A stretch of DNA of 64,000 nucleotides from Methylobacterium sp. 77 (GCF_000372825.1 NZ_KB910516.1:4512511-4576510); one strand, 5' to 3'. Positions 1 through 9,581 are shown, counted from the stretch's first letter. Numbers and translations are program-made. Notes: generated by a model not told the origin, from the sequence alone.

Positions 1-391
1 CGACGCCATAGGCATGGATCGGGTTGTAATAGCCCATCAGGATGACCGGGGTTCCGGCATTGCCTTCCCGGAAGCGGCGGACGAGACCGAGGGTCTTGAT
101 CAGATCCTGTCCGCCCTTCAGGGCGCGGAGCGCCGCGGCCTGGATCGCCGGTCCGTCCGCCATCGGGTCGGTGAACGGGAGACCGAACTCGACGATGTCG
201 GCACCGGCCTCCGGCAGCGCCTGAAGCACCTTCAAGGAGGTCTCGGCATCGGGATCGCCCGCCATCACGTAGGTCACGAGGGCGGCGCGCCCTTCCGCAC
301 GGCAGCGGGCGAAGGTGGCCTCGATGCGCGTCTCCACGGAACCGGTGGGGCTGACCGAGGTCGAAAGGGTCTCTGACGGCGAAAGGGTCAT
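1..391 (-). CDS. trpA: Tryptophan synthase alpha subunit, N-terminal part
   Basis: This gene reads off the left edge on the minus strand, so only about 130 N-terminal residues are present. TrpA cleaves indole-3-glycerol phosphate to indole and glyceraldehyde 3-phosphate in the cytoplasmic TrpAB complex. The translation has the family hallmarks: a first strand ending [10 protein letters not shown], then [18 protein letters not shown], which holds the catalytic Glu, followed by LIKTL and the start of VILMGYYNP. The ATG at 391 gives a normal N-terminus with a short Ser/Thr-rich lead. Its upstream neighbour is a divergent histidine kinase, not trpB, although many relatives have trpB directly upstream. 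The downstream genes are outside the window. Confidence 0.93.
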   Translation of the reverse strand, partial: MTLSPSETLSTSVSPTGSVETRIEATFARCRAEGRAALVTYVMAGDPDAETSLKVLQALPEAGADIVEFGLPFTDPMADGPAIQAAALRALKGGQDLIKTLGLVRRFREGNAGTPVILMGYYNPIHAYGV

Positions 392-623
392 GGCGCCTGC
401 GTCTCGCGGCCCGCCCTCCGAGAAGAGGCGGCCCAGGAACAAGCCGTCGCGCCTACACCATCGCGGCCTGCCCGTGAAGCGCGACGTGCCGAGGGGACGC
501 GGGTCCGACCCAGGCGCGACCCCGTCGGCGAAGGAGCGGGCATCGTCGGGCATCGTGTCAACCAAGCCTTAATCTCGTTTCGAAAGCCGTCCTTCAATCC
601 CGCATGCGAGAGAGACGAAGGGA

Positions 624-2774
624 GTGTCCGGAGACGTGTCGCGAAGTGCGGCGGCTCGCCCTGCGGCGAGGCCGGTCTCGACCGTTCCGCGCCATCCAAC
701 GGAGAAGTCGGTGGTCACACTGGAGGTCGCCCTCGCTCTCATCCTGTTCGCCGTCCTGGCCACGGCTTGCGTCCTCGCCTGGCTCCGTCGCCGACCGATC
801 GGCGACGGGACCGAGATCGAACGGCTCCAGGACCGCATCTGGCGGATGTCGGAGAGCGAGGAGCGCTACCGCGCCCTGGTGGAGGCGACCACCGACGTCA
901 TCGTCCAGCGCGACGCCAACGGACGGATCACTTTCGCCAATGACGGGTTCGGCCACCTCCTCGGAGCCGAGCCGCTGACGCTGCTCGGTTCGACGGTTCA
1001 GCTCGAAATCCTCGAACAGGGGCTTCGTCATCAACAGGCCGACGGCGTCAGCCGGATCGAGATGCAGGTGCGACCCGTCGACGGCATCCCGCGCTGGTTC
1101 TCCTTCATCGAGACGCCCGTGACCGGACCGGGCGGACGGACTCAATGGTTACGCGCCGGCTCCGACATCACCGAACGGATCGAATCCGCCCGCTCCCTCG
1201 ACGAGGCGCGGCACCGCGCCGAGGCGGCCAACGTGGCCAAGTCCCGCTTTCTCGCGACCGTCAGCCACGAGTTCCGCACGCCGCTCAACGGCATCCTCGG
1301 CATGGCCGACCTCGTTCTGGAGACCGGGCTGGACGCCGAACAGCGGACCTATGTGGAGGCGGTGCAGACGTCCGGCCGGGCCTTGCTGACGCTCATCGAC
1401 GGCATCCTCGACTTTTCGCGGATCGAGGCCGGCCGTCTCGACCTGTCGGCCGAGCCGTTCGACGTCCGTGCGGTGGTGGAGGGCGTGGTCGAACTCCTCG
1501 CGCCCCGCGCCCAGGACAAGGGTATCGAGATCGCCATCGACGTGGCGGACGACGTGCCCACGGAGGTCGTCGGCGACGCCGACCGGGTCCGCCAGATCGT
1601 GGTCAATCTCGCCGGCAACGCGATCAAGTTCACCAACCGTGGCGGCGTCGGCGTCACCATGCGCTGGGTCGAGCGAGAGATCGTCCTGGCGATCGCCGAT
1701 ACGGGACCGGGAATTCCCGACGCGCGCATCCCCATCCTGTTCGAGGAATTCGAGCAGGGCGACAACAGCGCCAGCACGCGCCACGAGGGAACCGGCCTCG
1801 GCCTCGCCATCACCCGACGCCTCGTCTCGCAGATGGGGGGGCGCATCGATGCGAGGTCGGTGGTCGGTCGCGGCAGCACCTTCACCGTCCATCTGCCCCT
1901 GCCGGCGGGCGCTGTCAGCGAGAGCGCCTTGCCCCGAATCTCCCTCGACGGCCGCCGGATCCTGATCGTCGCCGAGTCGCCCTATCAGGCGCCGTTCCTT
2001 GCCCGGCGCCTGTCCCGCTCGGGCGCATCGGCGGTGGTGGTACCCAGTCTCGATGCCGGGCTCGACGCATTGTCGGGCGTCTACTTCGATGCGGTCATCG
2101 CCGACCGCTCGCTCGGCGATGAGAGCGTGCGCAGCCTCGCGGCGGAAGCCAGGAGATGCGGCGTGCGCTGCAGCCTCATCCTCCTTTCTCCCTTCGACCG
2201 CCGCGAATTCGGCGCACCGGGGGCTGCCGGCTTCGACAGCTATCTCATCAAGCCGGTGCGAGCCCGCTCGCTCTTCGACCGCCTCCTCGAACCGACTTCA
2301 ATCACAGCCAGCTCCGATCCGGCCGTGGGACCGGCGCCCGGCTTTGACGCGGTCTCGCCTCCCAAGGTGAAGGCTCGCGGAGTGCCGGGCATCCGCGTTC
2401 TTCTCGCCGAGGACAACCCGATCAACGCCCTCCTGGCGACCAGGGCGCTGGAACGGCTCGGCGCCGAGGTGGTGCTCGCGCGGGACGGACTCGAAGCGCT
2501 GGTCCAGCTCGATCGTCCCAATTCCCGGTTCGACCTCGCCCTGATCGACATCCGAATGCCGGGGATCGACGGCCTCGAAACGGCGCGGCGCATCCGTGTA
2601 AGCGAGGCCGAGCACGGCCTCGCACCGCTCCACCTCGTGGCGCTCACCGCCAATACCGGCCGCGAGGACGAGCGGGCCGCACGCGAAGCCGGGTTCGACG
2701 CCTTCCTGCCAAAGCCCCTCGACCTCAAGACCCTGCCGGCCATCCTCGACAGGACCACCGCCGCCGCGGCCTGA
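624..2774 (+). CDS. Membrane-anchored PAS hybrid sensor histidine kinase with receiver domain
   Basis: This is a two-component hybrid kinase of 716 residues. A single N-terminal membrane segment (about residues 32-50) is followed by a PAS domain (about 76-190), a HisKA domain with the phospho-acceptor His215 in [10 protein letters not shown], a HATPase_c domain with N, G1 (DTGPGIP) and G2 (GTGLGL) boxes, a degenerate receiver-like domain (about 440-560), and a C-terminal receiver (about 590-705) with Asp642 in LIDIRMPG. The first receiver-like domain keeps an Asp (494) and a Lys but lacks the usual acidic pair, so it is probably a pseudo-receiver. The start is uncertain. The GTG at 624 is the longest, but the GTG at 711 has a much better GGAGAAG ribosome site and begins just before the membrane segment. 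No cognate regulator gene is adjacent, and the sensed signal is unknown. Confidence 0.93.
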   Translation: MSGDVSRSAAARPAARPVSTVPRHPTEKSVVTLEVALALILFAVLATACVLAWLRRRPIGDGTEIERLQDRIWRMSESEERYRALVEATTDVIVQRDANGRITFANDGFGHLLGAEPLTLLGSTVQLEILEQGLRHQQADGVSRIEMQVRPVDGIPRWFSFIETPVTGPGGRTQWLRAGSDITERIESARSLDEARHRAEAANVAKSRFLATVSHEFRTPLNGILGMADLVLETGLDAEQRTYVEAVQTSGRALLTLIDGILDFSRIEAGRLDLSAEPFDVRAVVEGVVELLAPRAQDKGIEIAIDVADDVPTEVVGDADRVRQIVVNLAGNAIKFTNRGGVGVTMRWVEREIVLAIADTGPGIPDARIPILFEEFEQGDNSASTRHEGTGLGLAITRRLVSQMGGRIDARSVVGRGSTFTVHLPLPAGAVSESALPRISLDGRRILIVAESPYQAPFLARRLSRSGASAVVVPSLDAGLDALSGVYFDAVIADRSLGDESVRSLAAEARRCGVRCSLILLSPFDRREFGAPGAAGFDSYLIKPVRARSLFDRLLEPTSITASSDPAVGPAPGFDAVSPPKVKARGVPGIRVLLAEDNPINALLATRALERLGAEVVLARDGLEALVQLDRPNSRFDLALIDIRMPGIDGLETARRIRVSEAEHGLAPLHLVALTANTGREDERAAREAGFDAFLPKPLDLKTLPAILDRTTAAAA

Positions 2775-3309
2775 AGCTCCCTCGGCGAGACAGCCTCCGC
2801 GTCGCCCGGCCCGGAGGCTTGAACCAGACCTGACGATCGACCGATCAATGTCTCTCTGTCGACTCCGACACGGCCGGAACGCATCCCGGTCTGGGGGAGA
2901 CGCGGGAGCCCGGGAATGCGCCTTGGCGACCTCGCTGGCCGGCGACGCCCGATGCCACGACCCCTGGTCGATCCTCGTCACAGCCATGCGATCCTGTTTT
3001 GGAGACACACCGGTGATGAAGGTCGCCCCGGGGGGATGAGGCGTTTCGGAGCCGGGCTGGCAGCTCCATGCTCGTGACCCCCGAAGCATGGCTTCTCACC
3101 GTGCCGGGCGTGACCTCGCCGGGGCGGTACGTCCTGCACGACAGGGTTGCCCCGCCAGCGAGGCGGCCCGGTCGCATCGTCCTGCGCCGCGAACACGGAT
3201 TCGCAGCATCCCACACATCATGCCGCTTCCAGCCGGATTTGAGAGGCAGGAGTTTCCCGCTCCCAGCCTCGCGTTGACAGGGCGCGGCGCGCGAGCGAAC
3301 ACGGGCCCC
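2775..3309. other. Intergenic stretch with one weak hairpin
   Basis: I see no convincing gene here. Short open frames exist on both strands but lack ribosome sites and recognisable composition. An 8-bp inverted repeat (AGCCTCCG at 2792-2799 and CGGAGGCT at 2812-2819) follows the kinase stop and could act as its 3' hairpin, but no T-run follows it. Confidence 0.5.
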
Positions 3310-3612
3310 ATGCAAGCACCAGCCTCGCCACCGTCCGACGCCAAGGCGCCGATGCCGCCATCGCCGAACCGGGATGGTCTCGTGGCCTGGGGCGTGGCAG
3401 CCGTCGTGGTGGTCACTGTCCTGATAGGCACCTTCGCGCCGTCGTCGCACGGCCGCTCCGGGCCTTCGTCTTCGGCCGACGACGCCACCTGCGCCGAGTG
3501 GAGCGACGGGTGCACGATCTGCCAGCGGCACGCGGAAGGGTTGGCCTGCTCCCTGCCGGGCATCGCCTGCGTTCCGCAAGAACAGCATTGCCTTCGCCAT
3601 TCCGGGGGATGA
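3310..3612 (+). CDS. Small single-pass membrane protein with Cys-rich C-terminal domain
   Basis: This encodes a 100-residue protein that I do not recognise. The order is a Pro/Ala-rich N-terminal tail of about 24 residues, one hydrophobic membrane segment (roughly 25-43), a Ser-rich linker, and a compact domain with six Cys in about 40 residues, including the pattern CAEWSDGCTICQR and later CSLPGIACVP. The topology suggests that the Cys domain is exported to the periplasm, where disulfides or metal could stabilise it. A longer in-frame extension to 3088 exists, but the ATG at 3310 gives the sensible N-terminus. The stop overlaps the gluQ start (ATGA), so the two are probably co-translated, with no obvious functional link. 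Confidence 0.7.
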   Translation: MQAPASPPSDAKAPMPPSPNRDGLVAWGVAAVVVVTVLIGTFAPSSHGRSGPSSSADDATCAEWSDGCTICQRHAEGLACSLPGIACVPQEQHCLRHSGG

Positions 3613-4475
3613 CCGGGTCGTCCGCTCCGATCCGCCTCCGCTTCGCGCCGAGCCCCAATGGGCGCCTCCATCTCGGCCATGCCTATTCGGCGCTGGTCAA
3701 TCGGGATTACGCCAGGCGGCTCGGCGGCGAACTCATTCTGCGCATCGAGGATATCGACCCGGTGCGGTCGCGCCCCGAACTGATCGCCGCCATCGAGGAC
3801 GACCTCGCCTGGCTCGGAATCGAATTCGCTGGCCCGGTCCGGCGTCAGTCACGGCATCTGCCGGCCTATCGCGATGCCGTCGAGATGCTCGGCTCGCGCG
3901 GCCTCGCCTATCCCTGCTTCTGCTCTCGCGCCGCGGTGATCTCGGCCGCAGGGCCTGACCCGGCCCGTGACCCGGACGGGGCGCCGCTTTATCCCGGCAC
4001 CTGCCACTCGCTCGATCCCGCCGACCGGGCGTCACGCCTCGCCGCCGGGCTTTTGCATGGCTGGCGACTCGATATCGGTCGCGCCCTCGCGCGCGTCCCC
4101 GGCCCGCATCGTTTCCGCAGTCTCGACGCGGCTGGCGCCGAAACGGTGCATGCCGCCGATCCGGTCCGCTGGGGCGATGCGCTGATCGCCCGCCGCGACG
4201 TGCCGACGAGCTACCATCTCTCCGTCGTGATCGACGATGCCGTCCAAGAGGTCAGCCACGTGGTTCGCGGTGCCGATCTCCTGGCCTCCACCGATCTCCA
4301 CATCCTGTTGCAGGCGCTGCTCGGCGTCGCGAGCCCGGCCTATCGTCATCATTCCCTCATCCTCGGGCCGGACGGGACGAAGCTCGCCAAGTCGCGCGGC
4401 TCGGAATCCCTCGGCGACCTGAGGGCGCAGGGCGTCACGCCGGCGGAGATCCGCCGCCGTCTCGGGTTCGGATGA
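3609..4475 (+). CDS. gluQ: Glutamyl-Q tRNA(Asp) synthetase
   Basis: This 288-residue paralogue of the glutamyl-tRNA synthetase catalytic domain lacks the anticodon-binding domain. It transfers glutamate to queuosine at the wobble position of tRNA-Asp. The class I signature appears as PSPNGRLHLGHAYSAL. A zinc-site cluster follows (CFCSR, then Y-x3-C in YPGTCH), and the KMSKS-equivalent loop is GTKLAKSRG near the C-terminus. The length is about 290 residues as expected, against 470 or more for GltX, which separates the two. The start at 3609 overlaps the preceding stop as ATGA. The longer frame reaching 3498 is an upstream read-through. It converges on the M23 peptidase gene with only 12 bases between the stops. 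Confidence 0.93.
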   Translation: MTGSSAPIRLRFAPSPNGRLHLGHAYSALVNRDYARRLGGELILRIEDIDPVRSRPELIAAIEDDLAWLGIEFAGPVRRQSRHLPAYRDAVEMLGSRGLAYPCFCSRAAVISAAGPDPARDPDGAPLYPGTCHSLDPADRASRLAAGLLHGWRLDIGRALARVPGPHRFRSLDAAGAETVHAADPVRWGDALIARRDVPTSYHLSVVIDDAVQEVSHVVRGADLLASTDLHILLQALLGVASPAYRHHSLILGPDGTKLAKSRGSESLGDLRAQGVTPAEIRRRLGFG

Positions 4476-4487
4476 GGGGAGAGGGCC

Positions 4488-6566
4488 TCAGCGCGGTGCG
4501 TCGCGCTGGGCCATGGCATTGCCGGTGCGCGATTTCTGCATCGTGCCCTCGATCTGCTCGCGCTGGCGCGTGAACTCGGTGAGCATTCGCCCGTCGAGCT
4601 CGCGCCCGCGCGGCACGCGGATCTTCATCGGATCGACGAAGTGACCGTTGATGATGACCTCGTAATGCAGGTGCGCGCCGGTGGAGAGGCCGGTGGACCC
4701 GACATAGCCGATCACCTGTCCCTGGCGCACCTTGGCGCCGGACGTGACCCCGCGGGCGAAGCGCGACATGTGGTTGTAGGTCGTGACGTAGCCGTTGATG
4801 TGCTGCAGCTCGACACGGCGGCCGTAGCCCGAATCCCAATCCGCCTTGATGACGGTGCCATTGCCGGCGGCGACGATCGGCGTGCCGATCGGGTTGGCCC
4901 AGTCCACGCCGGTATGCAGCTTGGCATAGCCGAGGATCGGGTGACGCCTGTAGCCGAACCCCGAACGCATGATGCCGTCGGCGATGGGCTTGCGGATGAG
5001 GAACTTCTTCAGCGAGCGACCCTGCTCGTCGAGATAGTCGATGGAGCCGTCGTCCGGCGACTGGAAGCGAAAGACCTTGCGCGCCTCTCCGCCCAGGTTG
5101 AGCGACGCGTAGAGGAGTTCCGGCCGGTCGAGGGCGGCCTGACCGCCATCCTCGTCGTAGGTATAGAAGACGTCGAGGCTGTCGCCATTCGAGATACGTC
5201 GCTGAAAATCGATGTCGTAGCTGAAGATCCGGACGATATCCTCCACGGTCGCGCGCGGCAGGTCATGCCGGGCCGCCGTCTCGTAGAGGCTCTGGTACAG
5301 ACGCGGACCGGAGCCGCCATCCTCGTCCTCGTCGTCATCCCCGGTATCGGCAACGACCGGCGCCTTGCGCGCCGATTTGTCCTCCACCGCCTGCGCCACC
5401 GAAACGAAGACACCGCGATCGTTGATGGCCGCGGTCACCTCGACCCCGGTCTCGCCGTAGAGCGTGACCCGCGTCAGTTGCCGTGGATCGCCGGGCTTCG
5501 GGCCGGGCGCGATCTGGATGCGGAATTGCTGGCCTTCGGCAAGCTCGCCGACCCGCGCGCGCCCGCCGAGAGCGGCGACGACGCCCTTGATCTGCTCGTC
5601 GCTCGCCTGGCCGGTGGCTTTCAGCAAGGCCTCCAGCGTATCGCCGCGCTTGATCGCCAAGTCGCGATCCTCCACCAGCGGCGTCTCGCCCTGCCGGAGG
5701 CTGGTCTTTGCGAGATTGGTGACGTTCTCGGGGACCACGAGGACGTCGATCGATTTGAAGGGGCTCGCATCGCCCGATGGCGGCGTGAGCCCACCGAAAT
5801 CGGGACCGGCAATGCCCTGCTGAAGGGCCCGCGACAGCATCAGCTGCGGGGCGATCGGGATCGCTGTGCGGCGCCCGGCCTCGGCGGCCAGTCGCTTCTC
5901 TTCCTCGACTTGCGCGGTGACGGCATCGTCGCCGAGGGCGGGCGTATCCGCCTCGATCGCTATCGTGGTCAGATCCCGCTTGATCACGGTGACCTCCGCG
6001 CCGGGGGCATCGGCGGCGCTCGGCTCGGTCGCCCGTTCGAGCGGCTCGCTGGAGACGAACTTCATCGGGTCGAAGCGCGGCATCTCTGCGGAGAAGACCC
6101 CGGTCGACATGGAGAGCGCCGTCGAGATCCGGACGAAGGGCCGGACCTTGATGATCTCGCGTTCGCCGAGGCGCACCGTCACCGGCGAGCGGAAGGTCTG
6201 CTTGGCCGAGGCGATCATCACATTGCGGACGAGCCGGTCGCCTTTCCTGGCGATGTTGGCGACATCGTCACTGGGGGCGGGGCGGACCATGATCTCGGCA
6301 TGTTCCGGAACGGCGGCGAAAGAGACGTCGCCCTGGAGGGAGACGTAGATCGCGGCGCCGATGAGCCCCGCTCCAGTGAGCCCGGTCAGAGCGCTCGCGC
6401 AGAGCCAGCGCAGATTGACCTCACGACGGTCGATCCTGGCGGAATCGGTGACGAAGAGGTCGAGAGGGGCATCGCTTGCCCGGCTTGGAGGGACCTGGCG
6501 CGACTCGGCGTTGTTCGTCGGAGCTCCGATCCTGAGACGGCCGCGCGCCACGTGATTCCCTCTCAA
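4488..6566 (-). CDS. M23-family peptidoglycan metalloendopeptidase, membrane-anchored
   Basis: This is a 692-residue cell-envelope protein. A cytoplasmic N-terminal tail of about 50 residues is followed by one membrane segment (around WLCASALTGLTG), a long low-complexity and helical periplasmic region, an OapA/LysM-like section (about 300-400), and a C-terminal LytM/M23 domain. The zinc and catalytic residues are visible as HTGVDWANP, with H and D, and HLHYEV, with the HxH motif near position 640. Proteins of this build cleave peptide cross-links in peptidoglycan during growth or division. The acidic stretch DTGDDDEDEDGG in the middle is probably a flexible linker. The first Met (6566) was kept, although a GTG five codons later is also possible. 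It is transcribed toward gluQ. Confidence 0.9.
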   Translation of the reverse strand: MRGNHVARGRLRIGAPTNNAESRQVPPSRASDAPLDLFVTDSARIDRREVNLRWLCASALTGLTGAGLIGAAIYVSLQGDVSFAAVPEHAEIMVRPAPSDDVANIARKGDRLVRNVMIASAKQTFRSPVTVRLGEREIIKVRPFVRISTALSMSTGVFSAEMPRFDPMKFVSSEPLERATEPSAADAPGAEVTVIKRDLTTIAIEADTPALGDDAVTAQVEEEKRLAAEAGRRTAIPIAPQLMLSRALQQGIAGPDFGGLTPPSGDASPFKSIDVLVVPENVTNLAKTSLRQGETPLVEDRDLAIKRGDTLEALLKATGQASDEQIKGVVAALGGRARVGELAEGQQFRIQIAPGPKPGDPRQLTRVTLYGETGVEVTAAINDRGVFVSVAQAVEDKSARKAPVVADTGDDDEDEDGGSGPRLYQSLYETAARHDLPRATVEDIVRIFSYDIDFQRRISNGDSLDVFYTYDEDGGQAALDRPELLYASLNLGGEARKVFRFQSPDDGSIDYLDEQGRSLKKFLIRKPIADGIMRSGFGYRRHPILGYAKLHTGVDWANPIGTPIVAAGNGTVIKADWDSGYGRRVELQHINGYVTTYNHMSRFARGVTSGAKVRQGQVIGYVGSTGLSTGAHLHYEVIINGHFVDPMKIRVPRGRELDGRMLTEFTRQREQIEGTMQKSRTGNAMAQRDAPR

Positions 6567-6799
6567 ATGTGCCTGGTCTTCTCAAAGGATCGACCCGGTC
6601 TCGTTGGTCCAGAACCGGAGGACTTCGATCCGTGGCCGATGATATCGATCGAGGCCCGACATGTCGAAGCCGACCATGTCCAGATTGAGGCGCGGCCGCG
6701 AGGTGTCCCCGGAGGACAGGGCGCCTGCCCTGGGTGTTTGATCCCGGATTTTGATGGTTTGGTTGTGTCCGGCGCCTGGAGGAATGCTCCATGGTCTGG

Positions 6800-7050
6800 T
6801 TCACCACCGGAGCGCCAGGACGACTGCGGCGTTCCAGCGGCACACGCCATCGCCCCTAGACCATTATCCCGACGCGTTGCAGGAAGCGATTCCGCACCTG
6901 ACGCATTCGTCACTGTGCCGCTGTCTCGCGCGCCACGGCACTTCCGGGTTGCCGAATGTGGACCGCGGTAAGCCTGCCAAGAAGCGCTTCAAAGCCGGCC
7001 GAATAGGCTCGGCCCACATTGTGACAGCGCCGAGGTAGAGATCGCCGACC
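6800..7050 (+). pseudogene. IS481-family transposase remnant
   Basis: This is a degenerate fragment of an IS481-type transposase inside the 573-base spacer between the M23 gene and ubiA. One frame reads AFQRHTPSPLDHYPDALQ, then IPHLTHSSLCRCLARHG and KPAKKRFKA. These line up with the well-conserved helix-turn-helix and linker region of IS481 transposases (RKHTLLPLDDCLYALQ, IPHLTRSSLHRCLQRHG, KPAKKKFK). After the His-Ile that normally begins the DDE domain the frame breaks. Skipping two bases restores D-x-AEV, so there is a frameshift, and the catalytic domain is missing. No terminal repeats were found. The rest of the spacer (6567-6799 and 7051-7139) shows nothing I can identify. The match is from memory of the family, not from a search. 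Confidence 0.75.
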
Positions 7051-7139
7051 CGCGCCCTGCGAGTTCGGCCCTAAAGCCCTGACAGCAGAACCCGAACAGT
7101 TCAGCGTCGATCCAATCCACAAATGCCAGGACGAGGTGC

Positions 7140-8087
7140 CTAGGACAGACCCCGCCAGACGGCATCGGCCGCCAGTCCGGCGAAGAGGATCAGCCCGGCA
7201 TCGCGGTTGGAGCGGAAGAGCGTGAGCGCCCCGCGCCCGTCGCCGGGTTTCAGGCGGTAGACCTGCCATCCGAGATGGAAGGCGAAGAGGACGACTCCGA
7301 GACAGCCCAGGGCACCCGCGCCCGCCAAGGCGGCGGCGATGGCGATGGCGGTGACCGAGACGGCGTAGCAGAGGCCGATGGCCGGCTTCAGCCCACGACC
7401 GAACAGGCGCGCCGAAGACCGGATTCCGGCGATCTCGTCATCCTCGATATCCTGCACCGCGTAGATCGTGTCGTAGCCGACGACCCAGGCGACGGTACCG
7501 AGATAGAGCAGCCAGGCGGGCGCCGCGAGATCGCCGAACGCCGCGACCCAGCCCATCAGCGCGCCCCACGAGAAGGCGAGGCCGAGCACCGCCTGGGGCA
7601 TCGACATCACCCGCTTCATGAACGGATAGATCGCCACCGGCAGGAGCGACGCCATGCCGACGAGGATGGCGGTGCGGTTGAATTGAAGCAGCACCGCGAG
7701 GCCGACCAGGGCCTGTAGCACCAGGAACAGCGCAGCGGCGCGGGTCCCGATCTGTCCCGAAGGGAGGGGGCGCGAGCGCGTGCGCTCCACCTGCGCGTCG
7801 AGGTCGCGGTCGGCGATGTCGTTATAGGTCGAGCCCGCGCCCCGCATGGCGACGGCGCCGATGAGGAACAGCGCGAGATGGACCGGGTCCGGGAACGCCG
7901 CGCGGCCGGCGAGGGCCGCCAACGCGGCCGACCACCAGCAGGGCAGTAGCAGCAGCCACCAGCCGATCGGCCGGTCGATTCGCGCCAGCCGGAGATAGGG
8001 GCGGAGGGCGCGCGGCGCGAGGCGATCGACCCAGTGCCCGGCGACCGCGTCCGCGACCTTCCCGTCCGGCGAGGTCACGCCCGCCAT
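7140..8087 (-). CDS. ubiA: 4-hydroxybenzoate polyprenyltransferase
   Basis: UbiA is a multi-spanning inner-membrane enzyme that prenylates 4-hydroxybenzoate in ubiquinone synthesis. The 315-residue product has both Asp-rich prenyl-diphosphate/Mg motifs: the first in STYNDIADRDLDAQVERT (NDxxDxxxD type) and the second in DTIYAVQDIEDDEI (DxxxD type). Eight or so hydrophobic segments are spread over the protein, and the early GWWLLLLPCWWS segment is typical. The length matches bacterial UbiA (about 290-315). The start at 8087 is the first ATG of the frame. The next gene upstream on the same strand begins 38 bases away and is unrelated, so no clear operon is visible. Confidence 0.93.
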   Translation of the reverse strand: MAGVTSPDGKVADAVAGHWVDRLAPRALRPYLRLARIDRPIGWWLLLLPCWWSAALAALAGRAAFPDPVHLALFLIGAVAMRGAGSTYNDIADRDLDAQVERTRSRPLPSGQIGTRAAALFLVLQALVGLAVLLQFNRTAILVGMASLLPVAIYPFMKRVMSMPQAVLGLAFSWGALMGWVAAFGDLAAPAWLLYLGTVAWVVGYDTIYAVQDIEDDEIAGIRSSARLFGRGLKPAIGLCYAVSVTAIAIAAALAGAGALGCLGVVLFAFHLGWQVYRLKPGDGRGALTLFRSNRDAGLILFAGLAADAVWRGLS

Positions 8088-8125
8088 GCGCGGGCGCGAA
8101 CGTCGGAGACAGCGTCAGCCAATGC

Positions 8126-8593
8126 TCAGAGCGCGCCCTGGGGCATCTTCAGGCTGCCGGTGAGACCGGGACCGCCGAGCATGCCGCCGCCACCGCCGCC
8201 GTTCTGGGCCTGGGCGCGGGCCTGGGCTTCCATCTTGGAGGCCTGGGCTGCGACGCCGCAGATCTTGGTGCGGATGCCCGAGACCTTGATGTGATCGGCC
8301 TTGAACCCTTCGGCGAAGGCATCGGGGATCGAGCACCATTCCTTGTTGGCGGCGATCCACTTGACACCCTCGGAGCCGTTGGATTGCAGCTTCCCGAACA
8401 GGGCGCAGGCTTCGCCCGGGGTCATCTTCTTCTTCGAGTTCGAGGCGGCATTCGCCTTGGCCACGAGTTCCTTGCGCGACTGGAGCGTCTTCTGGATCTC
8501 GCCGCATTCCGCGTTCTGCGCAAAGGCAGGTCCGGCGATGAGGGCGGACCCGAGAAGGGCTCCGGCAAACGCCGCGATGGTCTTCGATGACAT
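8126..8593 (-). CDS. Small exported protein with conserved Cys, function unknown
   Basis: This encodes 155 residues. A clear Sec signal peptide (AFAGALLGSALIAGPAFAQ, cleavage near residue 25) precedes a charged helical domain with four Cys (AECGEIQ, GEACALF, NKEWCSIP, TKICGVA). This spacing could form two disulfides in the periplasm. The last 35 residues are Ala/Gln-rich, then a run of six Gly, and look unstructured. I recognise it only as a protein type common in Methylobacterium-like genomes and cannot name a function. The ATG at 8593 is placed directly before the signal peptide. It is divergent from rsmE, with a 235-base shared upstream region. Confidence 0.8.
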   Translation of the reverse strand: MSSKTIAAFAGALLGSALIAGPAFAQNAECGEIQKTLQSRKELVAKANAASNSKKKMTPGEACALFGKLQSNGSEGVKWIAANKEWCSIPDAFAEGFKADHIKVSGIRTKICGVAAQASKMEAQARAQAQNGGGGGGMLGGPGLTGSLKMPQGAL

Positions 8594-8828
8594 GAGCTAG
8601 GCTTCCCTCTCCCCCAATCCACGCCGGAGCCATTTCAGGGCCGCCGGTGCGATTGCCTCTCCTGTGAGACGTCTCGCCATAGGAATGTGGCGTCATTCGA
8701 GACGTAAACCGGCGGCAAGGAATGCGTTTGGGGAAACGCGACAAAGTCCGGCCTTGTGGCTCCGCTGCAACATGCGGCTTTCGGCCCCGCGTTGACAGGC
8801 GCGGAGCCGCGGGCGACCACGCGGAACC

Positions 8829-9581
8829 ATGGCAGCCTACGACTTCACCGCCCCGCGCCTCTTCGTCGAGCCGGATCTCCGCGACGGCACGATTCTCCCC
8901 CTGGAGCGTGCCCAGGCGAATTACCTGCTGAACGTCCTGCGGCGCGGGCCCGACGACCCGGTCCTCGTCTTCAACGGCCGCGACGGCGAATGGCGCACCC
9001 GCATCGTCCAGAGCGGCCGCAAGAGCGCCGAGCTGATCGCGGTGGAGCGCCTGCGGCCGCAGCCCGAGCGGGCCGACCTGCATTACCTGTTCGCGCCGCT
9101 GAAGACCGCCCGCCTCGATTACCTGGCGCAGAAGGCGGTGGAGATGGGCGCCGGCACGATCCGCCCGGTCTTCACCCGCTACACGCAGGGTGAGCGGATC
9201 AACCAGGATCGCCTGCGCGCCAACGCCATCGAGGCGGCCGAGCAATGCGGCATCGTGGCGATTCCCGAACTTCCAGAGGCGGTCCGCTTGCCGCTGGCGC
9301 TCGCCGACCTCGCCGCCGAACGGCTCCTCGTCTTCTGCGACGAGGACGCGCCCGTCGCCGACCCGGTCGCGGCCCTGCGCAAGGCCGCAGATCCCTCGGC
9401 GCCTCCGCCGCTGGCGGTGCTGATCGGGCCGGAGGGCGGATTCTCGGAGGAGGAGAGGGCGATGATCGCCGCGCGGCCCAACACCGTGGCCCTCTCTCTC
9501 GGCCCCCGGATCCTGCGGGCCGACACCGCCGCCGTGGTGGCGCTCGCCCTGGTCCAGTCTGTGCTCGGGGACACACGCTGA
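8829..9581 (+). CDS. rsmE: 16S rRNA (uracil-1498-N3)-methyltransferase
   Basis: RsmE methylates N3 of U1498 in 16S rRNA using S-adenosylmethionine. The 250-residue product has an N-terminal PUA-like part beginning LFVEPDLRDG, and a SPOUT domain with a deep trefoil knot whose SAM-binding motifs are LIGPEGGFSEEE and LGPRILRADTAA. These are nearly diagnostic for the family, and the length is usual (about 240-250). The ATG at 8829 sits 31 bases after a short GC-rich leader. The ribosome site is weak (GCGGAACC). The following gshA gene begins 130 bases later on the same strand and may share transcription, but nothing indicates regulation. Confidence 0.95.
   Translation: MAAYDFTAPRLFVEPDLRDGTILPLERAQANYLLNVLRRGPDDPVLVFNGRDGEWRTRIVQSGRKSAELIAVERLRPQPERADLHYLFAPLKTARLDYLAQKAVEMGAGTIRPVFTRYTQGERINQDRLRANAIEAAEQCGIVAIPELPEAVRLPLALADLAAERLLVFCDEDAPVADPVAALRKAADPSAPPPLAVLIGPEGGFSEEERAMIAARPNTVALSLGPRILRADTAAVVALALVQSVLGDTR

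Noticed and set aside
2848..3277. Short plus-strand frames between the hybrid kinase and the six-Cys membrane protein
   Set aside because: They have no ribosome sites, no membrane or signal features and irregular composition.
4641..6971. A 776-codon plus-strand open frame opposite the M23 peptidase
   Set aside because: It is a mirror of the real minus-strand gene in GC-rich DNA, lacks any domain pattern and is made of low-complexity Arg/Gly/Asp runs.
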